From NCBI GenBank assembly GCA_944363805.1, contig CALVVH010000025.1, positions 1-18,134 on the forward strand: DNA of 18,134 nucleotides, in the 5' to 3' direction. A program made the position numbers and the translations under genes. Below the pieces are notes generated by a model. It had not been told where the DNA came from, did no database searches, and saw only the letters and a program-made list of their open reading frames with translations. Source of the DNA: an uncultured Bacilli bacterium. Its GTDB lineage: Bacteria > Bacillota_I > Bacilli_A > RF39 > UBA660. Below are positions 1 through 5,872 of the stretch, piece by piece. Within the stretch, counting starts at the first letter, position 1. Each line of letters starts with the position of its first letter.

Positions 1-275
1 ATGATGAATATAATGGTTTAATTCATATATCAGAAATATCCAACAGTTTTGTTCATAATGTAAGTGATTATGCCGAAATAGGGGAAGAAATCTATGCAAA
101 AGTAATAGAAGTAGACAATGTAACGAAACATTTAAAACTATCTATAAGAGCTATCAATTACAAATTAGATGGTAAAGAAACCGAAGAAAGTAATAAAGAT
201 GGATTCAAGCCCTTAAAAGAACATTTGGGTTTATGGATTAATGAAAAGTTAAAAGAAATAGGACGATATAAATAA
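1..275 (+). CDS. S1-domain RNA-binding protein, 5' end outside window
   Basis: This is the 3' part of a gene running in from the left edge. The frame starts at base 3 (Asp-Glu-Tyr-Asn-Gly-Leu-Ile-His) and ends with TAA at 273-275. The visible part has the second half of an S1 OB-fold: a G-L-I-H-I-S-E-I-S motif, then the K-V-I-E-V-D strand and the L-K-L-S-I-R strand. The C-terminal tail contains GFKPLKEHLGLWINEKLKE. The same order of motifs and the same tail occur in the minus-strand protein at 2098-2457, so the two are paralogues. Small stand-alone S1 proteins with such a tail resemble YugI (general stress protein 13)/CvfD of Bacillota, which bind RNA or ribosomes; that function is inferred from family resemblance. 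An XRE regulator follows after 28 bp. Confidence 0.8.
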   Translation, partial: DEYNGLIHISEISNSFVHNVSDYAEIGEEIYAKVIEVDNVTKHLKLSIRAINYKLDGKETEESNKDGFKPLKEHLGLWINEKLKEIGRYK

Positions 276-303
276 TCTTTATTATAATATTATTGGTGAT
301 GTC

Positions 304-594
304 ATGAATATAAAACGTAATTTAAGAGATATTCTTAAAACAAATATTAAATATTATCGAATAAAAGCCAATCTGACTCAAGAAGATTTAGCTGAAAACG
401 CAAATGTAACAGCTAAATATATCTCTGATTTAGAAAGAGGTATATTTAATGTAAGTTTAGAAAAACTAGAACAAATTGCTGAAGCTTTAAATATTGAAGC
501 ATATCTACTTTTAAAAGATGATTATAAAAATGAAGTAATACCTATTAAAGTAGATATGATTACGAAAACAAGAAAATCGAAAAAACATTATTAA
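304..594 (+). CDS. Small XRE-family transcriptional regulator
   Basis: A 96-residue protein made almost entirely of one Cro/C1-type helix-turn-helix domain (about residues 8-68). The recognisable parts are the Y-Y-R-I-K-A-N-L-T-Q-E-D-L-A first helices, the turn with T-A-K-Y-I-S-D-L-E-R-G, and S-L-E-K-L-E-Q-I-A-E-A-L. The C-terminus is short and basic, with no ligand-binding or protease domain. The ATG is preceded by GGTGATGTC, a usable ribosome binding site. The gene lies 28 bp after the S1 gene and could be co-transcribed with it. It ends at a hairpin terminator. Its targets cannot be told from the sequence. Single-domain XRE proteins like this are common both in mobile elements and in chromosomes. 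Confidence 0.85.
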   Translation: MNIKRNLRDILKTNIKYYRIKANLTQEDLAENANVTAKYISDLERGIFNVSLEKLEQIAEALNIEAYLLLKDDYKNEVIPIKVDMITKTRKSKKHY

Positions 595-596
595 AA

Positions 597-627
597 ATTG
601 CATATAAATTATATGTAATTTTTTAAT
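597..627 (+). terminator. Rho-independent terminator after the XRE gene
   Basis: An imperfect inverted repeat (ATTGCATATA, short AATT centre, TATATGTAAT; one G-T pair) is followed by a T run. It starts a few bases after the XRE stop codon. Confidence 0.6.
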
Positions 628-702
628 TAAATTTGGTCACTATTGTCCCAGAATTGTCCCGGAAAGAGGGTAGTAGTATTTTTGCCCCAGCTTTAGGACA
701 TG

Positions 703-731
703 AAAAAACCTAGGTAATTCCTAGGTTTTTA
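703..731 (-). terminator. Terminator of the tRNA operon (symmetrical)
   Basis: AAAAACCTAGG, loop of 5, CCTAGGTTTTT: an 11-bp perfect stem that can act on both strands. On the minus strand it lies just past the tRNA-Phe 3' end and closes the Ser-fMet-Asp-Phe operon. Confidence 0.85.
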
Positions 732-743
732 AGTAACATTTTA

Positions 744-819
<76 letters not shown>

Positions 820-826
820 AAAAAAA

Positions 827-903
827 TGGCGGTTCGTACGGGATTCGAACCCGTGATCTTCTGCGTGACAGGCAGACGTCATAGGCCTCTAGACTAACGA
901 ACC
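827..903 (-). tRNA. tRNA-Asp (GTC)
   Basis: On the minus strand it starts GGTTCGT and ends ACGAACC-G-CCA. The anticodon loop is CTGTCAC, with anticodon GTC. The T arm is ACGGG-TTCGAAT-CCCGT. CCA is encoded. It lies 7 bp from tRNA-Phe and 3 bp from tRNA-fMet. Confidence 0.95.
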
Positions 904-906
904 ACA

Positions 907-983
<77 letters not shown>

Positions 984-996
984 ATGTAAAATTAAG

Positions 997-1089
997 TGGC
1001 GGAGGAAAAGGGATTCGAACCCCTGCGCCGATTGCTCGACCTCCCGGTTTTCAAGACCGGTCCCTTCAACCAGACTTGGGTATTCCTCC
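997..1089 (-). tRNA. tRNA-Ser (TGA)
   Basis: On the minus strand it starts GGAGGAA and ends TTCCTCC-G-CCA. The anticodon loop is CTTGAAAA with anticodon TGA. The long variable arm expected for Ser is present, giving 93 nt. It is the first gene of the tRNA operon, about 20 bp downstream of the predicted transcription start. Confidence 0.95.
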
Positions 1090-1112
1090 ATATTTTCCCG
1101 GTCAACAAAGCA

Positions 1113-1141
1113 ATTATAGCAAAGATATTTTAGCATGTCAA
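1113..1141 (-). promoter_or_regulatory. Perfect consensus promoter of the tRNA operon
   Basis: On the minus strand: TTGACA (1141-1136), exactly 17 bp, TATAAT (1118-1113). Both hexamers match the sigma-A consensus fully, as expected for a stable-RNA operon. The start would be near 1106, shortly before tRNA-Ser. Confidence 0.93.
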
Positions 1142-1235
1142 CCACATTTCTTTATTTTTTTATACTTCTTAATATTAATATAAGCATATTTTAAAAAATA
1201 TTTCCTAAAAAACACTTATTTTTTGAAAAAAAGAC

Positions 1236-1264
1236 TTGAAAAAGAAGAAAAAACATATTATACT
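1236..1264 (+). promoter_or_regulatory. Promoter of the split tRNA-Leu gene
   Basis: TTGAAA (1236-1241), 17 bp, TATACT (1259-1264). The predicted start near 1271 lies about 25 bp before the mature tRNA 5' end. Confidence 0.8.
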
Positions 1265-1330
1265 TAAGAAGTCTTATTCATTAAGACAAGTGCCTGCCCA
1301 AGTGGCGGAATAGGTAGACGCACAGGACTT

Positions 1331-2012
1331 AAGGCCTCTTACTAACTGTTGGAAGGCCTTGAGCACTAGTCTAGAAATAGATTATGTGAATTTGCTCAAA
1401 TTCGGGGAAACCTTACAGATAACGCTGATGGCAATCCCGAGCCAAGATTTGCGGGGGTAATTTTGAAATTAAAATACTCAAAAGATGTATTAAGTGATAT
1501 TATTTCAAATTCTATAAGCAAAAGAGAATGTTTAATAAAACTTAATTTGAAACCATATGGTGGAAATTATCGAATTCTCAATAGATATATAGAAATGTTT
1601 AAATTAGATACATCTCATTTCCTTGGACAAGGCTGGAATAAAAATAATAGTCCAGCAGATATAAAACCAATCGAAAAATGTTTTAATAACGAAATTCCTA
1701 TTACTAGTTATAAGTTAAAAAATCGCATTTTAAAGGAAAAAATCAAAAATTATAAATGCGAGATATGTGGATTAGAAAAATGGAATAATCAAAAAATACC
1801 ATTGGAATTACACCACATTAATGGAAACAACAAAGATAATAGCCTTAACAATTTACAATTACTTTGTCCAAATTGCCATGCTTTAACTGATAACTACAGA
1901 AACCGTAAATAAGGTGTAGAGACTTGACGGGCAATACCTAAGTCCGAAAGATATGGTAAAGAGAAAGTCCAGACTACAAACATTTTATGGTAGTGAAAAC
2001 TATAGTAGTAAG
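1331..2012 (+). ncRNA. Group I self-splicing intron (cyanobacterial tRNA-Leu type, IC3-like)
   Basis: The intron is 682 nt, about 232 nt without its ORF. P1 pairs exon CUU plus AAGGCC (1328-1336) with GGCCTTGAG (1355-1363), placing the required U-G pair exactly at the splice site (U1330, G1361). P2 is TAGTCTA-GAAA-TAGATTA (1367-1384). The P4-P5 core reads CGGGGAAACC, then GGCAATCCCGAGCCAAG. P6a pairs 1447-1454 with 1903-1910. The P7/P3 region reads GTAGAGACTTGACGGGC and, further on, GGTAAAGAGAAAGTCC. A TAGT-GAAA-ACTA hairpin lies in the P9 region, and the last base is G (2012). These blocks match what I remember of the Anabaena tRNA-Leu(UAA) intron almost word for word, and the insertion site is the same. 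Self-splicing is inferred. The embedded HNH gene is unusual, since introns of this type normally carry no ORF. Confidence 0.92.
1463..1912 (+). CDS. HNH homing endonuclease encoded inside the tRNA-Leu intron
   Basis: 149 residues with a TTG start. A GGGGG ribosome binding site (1453-1457) lies 5 nt before it. The C-terminal half is an HNH nuclease domain with zinc-binding cysteines: C99-x2-C102, the catalytic H117-H118, the N126-N130 region, then C135-x2-C138-H139. The middle segment S-H-F-L-G-Q-G-W-N-K (51-60) is the linker often seen in phage and intron HNH enzymes. The N-terminal third is probably a helical DNA-binding part. The likely role is to cut intronless tRNA-Leu genes and so spread the intron; the target is inferred from the location. 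The ORF fills the P6 loop. Its last codons (CCGTAAAT) form one strand of P6a, and its ribosome binding site overlaps the other. Domain structure is complete, with no frameshift, so it may still be active. Confidence 0.92.
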   Translation: MKLKYSKDVLSDIISNSISKRECLIKLNLKPYGGNYRILNRYIEMFKLDTSHFLGQGWNKNNSPADIKPIEKCFNNEIPITSYKLKNRILKEKIKNYKCEICGLEKWNNQKIPLELHHINGNNKDNSLNNLQLLCPNCHALTDNYRNRK

Positions 2013-2077
2013 AAAATCCTGCGAGTATAACAACTCGTGCCGGTTCAAGTCCGGCCTTGGGCACCAATTTAAAAATA

Positions 2078-2108
2078 AAACTGGAATAAAATCCAGTTTA
2101 TTTTTTTT
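2078..2108 (+). terminator. Terminator shared by tRNA-Leu and the convergent S1 gene
   Basis: AAACTGGA, loop ATAAAA, TCCAGTTT, then A and eight T. It starts 11 bp after the tRNA CCA. Read on the minus strand, the stem begins at the stop codon of the S1 gene (2100-2098) and is followed by TTTTATTTTT, so it can serve both genes. Confidence 0.85.
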
Positions 2109-2457
2109 GCTTTTCATATTCCTTCATCTTTTCATCAATCCATATTGGCAACATATTTTTAAGTGGCAAAAATCCCTTCCGTGATTCAACAATATGCATT
2201 CCATCATCTTCCGTCTTATAATAAATATTTTTAATTGACATCTTCATTTGTTTAGTTTCGTAATCAATATCTAAAATTTGACAATAAACAATTTCACCAA
2301 CATGGACAAAATCATTTACATCTTTGACAAATTCATTAGACACTTCAGATATATGACATAATCCAGAAAATTCGGAATCGACTAGAACAAAAAAGCCATA
2401 ATCAGTAATTCCACTGACTTTACATTCAATTATATCTCCTGTTTTATATTTTGGCAT
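2098..2457 (-). CDS. S1-domain RNA-binding protein (YugI/CvfD-like)
   Basis: 119 residues from the ATG at 2457, which has AAGAGGTG 5 nt before it. A longer frame to 2490 exists but runs through the promoter and is unlikely to be used. Residues 1-75 form a full S1 OB-fold: Y-K-T-G-D-I-I-E-C-K-V-S-G-I, then D-Y-G-F-F-V, G-L-C-H-I-S-E-V-S, G-E-I-V-Y-C-Q-I-L-D-I-D, and the closing M-K-M-S-I-K strand. The C-terminal tail has G-F-L-P-L-K-N-M-L-P-I-W-I-D-E-K. Single-S1 proteins of this length in Bacillota bind ribosomes or mRNA and act in stress or gene regulation. The protein is a paralogue of the truncated one at 1-275. It is convergent with the split tRNA-Leu and divergent from the NifU-like gene. 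Confidence 0.88.
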   Translation of the reverse strand: MPKYKTGDIIECKVSGITDYGFFVLVDSEFSGLCHISEVSNEFVKDVNDFVHVGEIVYCQILDIDYETKQMKMSIKNIYYKTEDDGMHIVESRKGFLPLKNMLPIWIDEKMKEYEKQKK

Positions 2458-2480
2458 TTCACACCTCTTAACTAATTTTA

Positions 2481-2509
2481 AGTATACCATTAAATTCTTT
2501 ACTTAACAA
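2481..2509 (-). promoter_or_regulatory. Promoter of the S1-domain gene
   Basis: On the minus strand: TTGTTA (2509-2504), 17 bp, TATACT (2486-2481). It lies inside the frame extension upstream of 2457, supporting the shorter start. Confidence 0.75.
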
Positions 2510-2526
2510 CCTCAAAGCCTTATAAT
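2498..2526 (+). promoter_or_regulatory. Promoter of the NifU-like gene
   Basis: TTTACT (2498-2503), 17 bp, TATAAT (2521-2526). The start would be near 2533, leaving a very short leader that begins at the ribosome binding site. It interleaves with the divergent S1 promoter. Confidence 0.6.
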
Positions 2527-2543
2527 ATAAGAAGGTGATTTGC

Positions 2544-2768
2544 ATGGAAGAAAAATTAAAAGATATGATTGATCAAATACGTCCTTTCTTAGTAATGGAC
2601 GGCGGCGATATTGAATTTGTTAAATATGAAGATAATTACTTATACATAAAATTATCTGGTGCTTGCCAAAATTGCATGTATCAAGATAATACTATCAATG
2701 ATGGCATTTTTGAATTTTTTAAAGCCGAAGTTCCCGAACTTGAAGGAGTTATCAACATCAATTTATAA
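2544..2768 (+). CDS. NifU C-terminal-domain Fe-S scaffold protein
   Basis: 74 residues from the ATG at 2544, with AAGGTGAT upstream. It is one NifU C-terminal (Nfu) domain: I-R-P-F-L-V-M-D-G-G-D-I-E-F-V near the N-terminus, then L-S-G-A-C-Q-N-C-M with the C-x2-C pair that binds a bridging 4Fe-4S cluster, and a final helix and strand (V-P-E-L-E-G-V-I-N-I). Proteins of this type carry Fe-S clusters to target enzymes. Length and domain content match stand-alone Nfu/YutI of Bacillota. The stop overlaps the end of the convergent kinase-like gene by 11 bp. In Bacillus, as I recall, yutI also lies in the region of yutH and yutD. Confidence 0.92.
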   Translation: MEEKLKDMIDQIRPFLVMDGGDIEFVKYEDNYLYIKLSGACQNCMYQDNTINDGIFEFFKAEVPELEGVININL

Positions 2769-3684
2769 GCCAATCTATTTTTTCTATCGGAGCATATTTA
2801 GTTATTTCTAAATATGCTTCTTTTAAAAATGTTTCAAAAATCTCATTCTTTTTTATAACACTTACCAAATCTTCTTCATCTCTATCGTTATTCATTACCT
2901 CTTCATAAATATCAAAATAATAAGACGGATATAATAACCGAGCATAAAACATACTGGCCTCATAAACGTTTAAATTAGCTATTTTTAGATAATATTTTAA
3001 ATCTTCATAAACTTCGTCTTCACAATCATCATTACTAAAAAACATAGCCTTTAAATATTCCGCCACATCTCTAACCGCTAAATCAAAAATGAAAGATAAG
3101 GGATTTAAAAAGTTCAACTTATAATTAGGATAAAAGACCCGCCGATGTGCCAAAACAATTGCTGCATTACGTTGCATAAAACTGACATTAATTTTATTTA
3201 CATAACTTATAGCATTCTCAGCTAGTCCTACATAATAACTAAAAGAATCTTTGATAACCGGTTTATTTAAAGCTAACTCCCTAATTTGATATTCAAAATA
3301 ATCGATTTTGCTACTCCATAAACTTGCCCAATTATTTCGGTATAATTTAGAATTATAATTGTTAAGTTTTAACTTATTAGCCATATCAACAATATCAAAA
3401 ATATCAAATTGTTCAGCATAATTGACCACTGACATTAAAATATAATTATAATCATTTACTTTTGTTAAAAATTCTTGATTTCGATTTAAAATAATATCGT
3501 TAACTTCAATACCTCTTTCTTTCATATTGCGAATACATAAAATAAGATCATCTAACTCATCGAGTCCTCGATTATAGAAAACAAAAAAATAATCAACATT
3601 TTGATATTTAAAGTGATACTTACCATTATTTTCTTCCAAGCCTTCCACATCGATATTATAATAAAATCTTATCGTCTCTTTCAT
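2758..3684 (-). CDS. Degenerate kinase-like protein, possibly CotS/YutH-type spore coat family
   Basis: 308 residues, soluble, with no signal peptide or membrane segment. Residues 175-225 contain V-L-A-H-R-R-V, then L-N-P-L-S-F-I-F-D-L-A-V-R-D-V-A-E-Y-L-K. This arrangement resembles the catalytic and metal-binding loops of the CotS/YutH aminoglycoside-phosphotransferase-like family. The H-x-D catalytic motif is not intact, so it may be a pseudokinase. The N-terminal part looks like the beta-rich kinase lobe, with no clear nucleotide-binding lysine. Neighbours support the call: NifU, YutD and YunB homologues are close, as I recall for the yut region of Bacillus. The ATG has no ribosome binding site and sits 5 nt after a TATAAT. 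In-frame upstream there is a stop, so this is the only plausible long start. Identity is moderate, activity unknown. Confidence 0.5.
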   Translation of the reverse strand: MKETIRFYYNIDVEGLEENNGKYHFKYQNVDYFFVFYNRGLDELDDLILCIRNMKERGIEVNDIILNRNQEFLTKVNDYNYILMSVVNYAEQFDIFDIVDMANKLKLNNYNSKLYRNNWASLWSSKIDYFEYQIRELALNKPVIKDSFSYYVGLAENAISYVNKINVSFMQRNAAIVLAHRRVFYPNYKLNFLNPLSFIFDLAVRDVAEYLKAMFFSNDDCEDEVYEDLKYYLKIANLNVYEASMFYARLLYPSYYFDIYEEVMNNDRDEEDLVSVIKKNEIFETFLKEAYLEITKYAPIEKIDWLIN

Positions 3685-3696
3685 ACTACATTATAT

Positions 3697-3723
3697 AAAA
3701 AAAAGATGGTTTTTATAACCATC
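3697..3723 (-). terminator. Terminator between the acidic-tail gene and the kinase-like gene
   Basis: On the minus strand: GATGGTT, loop of 5, AACCATC, then eight T. It lies 10 bp after the stop of the acidic-tail gene. The T run leads into a TATAAT just before the next ATG. Confidence 0.85.
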
Positions 3724-3733
3724 ACTAATAAGT

Positions 3734-4660
3734 CTATTTTTTAAATTTAGCTAACAAAGCATCAAACATATTTTCACAAGCTTTCAAAAAAGCTTCTTTA
3801 TCTGCAGTAAAATCAACTGGAACATCGTTTTGTGATTGTATTACATCTGCATCTTCAGCATTATTGAAAACAACTTCATCCACTGGAGCGACAACATTTT
3901 CTGCTGGAGCATCAGATACAACAGATTGATTTTCAACGGGTACTTCTATTTCCGGAATACTTTCATTAGCTGTTGTTTCACTTACTGGGGCTACTGTTTG
4001 GGCATCAACCGGAGCATCAGGCATAACTGGTGTAACATCACTAGATACAACAGATTCTTCTTGTGGAAGCGGCGCAATAGGTACATCTACGCTTTGTTGT
4101 ATATCCATTTGTGGTACTTGTGGCATTTCTACTGGTTGAGCATCAACTGGAGCACTTTCTACCATTTGTTCATTTTGAGCAACAGGAATACTTTCTCCAA
4201 CAGATTCTGGTTGACTTGAATCTTCCACAGGTACAACATTTTCTACTGGTGTTCCTACATTTGCATCTTGGTCAACTGCAACATTATTTACTACATTACC
4301 GGCATCTTCAACATTAGGTCGATAATTATTCTTTAAAGCATCAAAAGAAGCTACTGGCAACGTAAGTTGTGAAAAGAATACATCATCAGCACTTAGCGAT
4401 TCCCCAACAACTACATAATCAACTTGATTACCAGCAATAATCATCCGCAAAGTTTCTTTAACAACTCCCCATTCATTTTGATCAATAATTTTTACTAATT
4501 TATTATTTTCTAATTTCGATACTAAAATAATTGGTAATCCCATAGTTCCATTTATTTCGTTATCAAACACTACATAAATAGCATTGTTACTTTTAAATGC
4601 TGATACCAATGGTTTTTCTAAACTAGCTCCAGATACCATATTTATTTTAATCTTTTCCAC
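3734..4660 (-). CDS. Unknown protein with small N-terminal domain and long acidic Pro/Val-rich tail
   Basis: I do not recognise this family. From the GTG at 4660 it has 308 residues. AAGAAGGG lies 10 nt before it; a TTG at 4669 in frame is only 1 nt from that site. Residues 1-115 look like a folded alpha/beta domain (alternating strands such as A-I-Y-V-V-F-D, L-P-I-I-L-V-S and V-D-Y-V-V-V-G). Residues 115-287 contain no Lys, Arg or His and are rich in Pro, Val, Glu, Asp, Gln and Ser, so the segment is acidic and disordered. The C-terminus is one amphipathic helix, K-E-A-F-L-K-A-C-E-N-M-F-D-A-L-L-A-K-F-K-K. This layout suggests a folded head and a peptide-like tip joined by a flexible spacer. 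It follows yutD on the same strand after 47 bp and ends at a strong terminator. Confidence 0.8.
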   Translation of the reverse strand: MEKIKINMVSGASLEKPLVSAFKSNNAIYVVFDNEINGTMGLPIILVSKLENNKLVKIIDQNEWGVVKETLRMIIAGNQVDYVVVGESLSADDVFFSQLTLPVASFDALKNNYRPNVEDAGNVVNNVAVDQDANVGTPVENVVPVEDSSQPESVGESIPVAQNEQMVESAPVDAQPVEMPQVPQMDIQQSVDVPIAPLPQEESVVSSDVTPVMPDAPVDAQTVAPVSETTANESIPEIEVPVENQSVVSDAPAENVVAPVDEVVFNNAEDADVIQSQNDVPVDFTADKEAFLKACENMFDALLAKFKK

Positions 4661-4707
4661 ATCAATCAATCCCTTCTTTTATTCTATATGTAATTATAAC
4701 AAAACAA

Positions 4708-4998
4708 TTACTTTTTTTCAACCGGCAATCTTCTCAAAATGAAATACCTGCAATCATATGCACAATTTTTCTCAATATATTCGCCAATTTTGCTATAATC
4801 ATTTATTGGCTTAAAATTTTTATTTGTCTTATCATTGAAACCTTTAAGACGAACCTTGCCATAAGCATAATCACCTAAAATATAATCAAAATTATCAAAA
4901 TAATCCGTTATTTTGCCTTGCAAATCATCTAAATTTAATGCATCACGATAATTTTTAATTACTTCATATTTTTTCCCATCGGCAATAACCTTTTCCAT
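4708..4998 (-). CDS. yutD: YutD family protein (DUF1027)
   Basis: 96 residues from the ATG at 4998; a 6-residue extension upstream is possible but AGGTGGGG lies just before this ATG. The family signature is clear: Y-E-V-I-K-N-Y-R-D-A-L-N-L-D-D-L in the first third, then Y-F-D-N-F-D-Y-I-L-G-D-Y-A-Y-G-K-V-R-L-K-G-F, and the cysteine end motif C-A-Y-D-C-R-Y-F-I-L-R-R. Length fits the family, although the Bacillus protein has an additional tail. The molecular function is not established. The preceding gene ends 7 bp before the start, so its end holds this ribosome binding site and the two are likely translationally coupled. Confidence 0.92.
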   Translation of the reverse strand: MEKVIADGKKYEVIKNYRDALNLDDLQGKITDYFDNFDYILGDYAYGKVRLKGFNDKTNKNFKPINDYSKIGEYIEKNCAYDCRYFILRRLPVEKK

Positions 4999-5005
4999 AC
5001 CCCAC

Positions 5006-5839
5006 CTATAAAACAATAAAAGTTACAATACCTACTAACATAATTATAGTACAAATAACACTCATTACTAAAAGGATATCAACATATCCATTACCAGAAG
5101 TAACTTTATTATTTTCTCTTTCTAAAGCTTCAATTGCTTTTTCCAATAAATATTCCTTATTAATAGCATTTTCTCTTATTTTAAAATAATCATATACTTG
5201 ATGATTTACTCTATCAAGTTCATTACTATCCATTCTATTTAAATCGTCCATTGAATAATTTAATATCTCATAAGCTTTAACATTCAAATAATGTTTTTCT
5301 TTCGGGGCAACAACTTTTACATTATCGCGCATTTGTTGTTTAAAATATTTATCTACTTCAGACACATCGGTAGCAGTCAAAAAATTATAAGATACTCGAA
5401 GTGGATTTTCAGTAAATGGTGTATATAACAATCCATAAAAATTTTTGACTTCATCTTCTGTTAAATGATAATTCATTTTTTTAGCAATGAACATATCAAT
5501 TAAATCTTTTTGAGTTACTACAAAATAAGGATTTTTCTTTTTTACATCTGCATTAATTTTTTCATTTTCCTTCTCAATATCATAATACATTTGTAAATTA
5601 CTAAAAAACACTTCTAAAGCTTCTTTAGTATATCCATACTTTGTTAAATTTTTATACAACAAATCTGGATCATTTACCACCATTGGATTGACAATATCCA
5701 ATTCACTATACATACAAATAAGCATTCTCACAACTACTACCAAAAAAGAATTATAAGTAATTCCTTGGGGTTGATCGGCACTTTTCAAATAATCATCAAT
5801 AGCTTTCGAAAAAGCTTCATTAACAAATACTTGGTTCAT
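5006..5839 (-). CDS. Unknown protein with C-terminal membrane anchor
   Basis: 277 residues, not recognised. The first 240 are soluble and mainly helical, with a charged stretch (D-I-E-K-E-N-E-K-I-N-A-D-V-K-K-K) and a Y-L-L-E-K-A-I-E-A-L-E-R-E-N coiled segment before the anchor. Residues about 251-276 form one hydrophobic segment (I-L-L-V-M-S-V-I-C-T-I-I-M-L-V-G-I-V), reaching the C-terminus, so the bulk is probably cytoplasmic. The start ATG has AGGGTGAG 5 nt upstream. It lies between yunB (33 bp) and yutD (7 bp) on the same strand and is probably in one operon with them. This hints at a sporulation or envelope role, but nothing in the protein itself proves it. Confidence 0.85.
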   Translation of the reverse strand: MNQVFVNEAFSKAIDDYLKSADQPQGITYNSFLVVVVRMLICMYSELDIVNPMVVNDPDLLYKNLTKYGYTKEALEVFFSNLQMYYDIEKENEKINADVKKKNPYFVVTQKDLIDMFIAKKMNYHLTEDEVKNFYGLLYTPFTENPLRVSYNFLTATDVSEVDKYFKQQMRDNVKVVAPKEKHYLNVKAYEILNYSMDDLNRMDSNELDRVNHQVYDYFKIRENAINKEYLLEKAIEALERENNKVTSGNGYVDILLVMSVICTIIMLVGIVTFIVL

Positions 5840-5872
5840 ATTCTCACCCTATTATCAATTATAGCATAAAAT

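Larger units (their letters stand above)
1296..2066 (+). tRNA. tRNA-Leu (TAA), interrupted by a group I intron
   Basis: The 5' exon is 1296-1330 and the 3' exon 2013-2066. Joined, they give a complete type II tRNA. The acceptor stem is GCCCAAG with CTTGGGC, followed by A73 and encoded CCA. The D arm contains GGCGGAATAGGTAGACG. The anticodon arm is CAGGA-CTTAAAA-TCCTG with anticodon TAA. A long variable arm (GAGTATAACAACTC) and a T arm GCCGG-TTCAAGT-CCGGC complete it. Neither exon can fold alone because the break is inside the anticodon, between U34 and A35. The tRNA therefore depends on splicing. It has its own promoter upstream and a terminator directly after the CCA. No second tRNA-Leu(UAA) is visible here, but the window cannot exclude one elsewhere. 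Confidence 0.93.

Noticed and set aside
1331..2012. Reading the tRNA-Leu break as a decayed tRNA with a random gene insertion
   Set aside because: The exons are perfect, the splice-site pairing and core blocks of a group I intron are intact and the HNH gene lies in a ribozyme loop, so the gene is split but not broken.
1987..2184. Plus-strand frame of 65 codons over the intron end and tRNA 3' exon
   Set aside because: It crosses the group I P9 region, the 3' exon and a terminator, and has no ribosome binding site.
3836..4317. Two plus-strand frames of 127 and 68 codons
   Set aside because: They are antisense to the acidic Pro/Val-rich linker; its codon bias avoids stops on the other strand. 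The peptides are low-complexity His/Trp/Tyr-rich and have no start signals.
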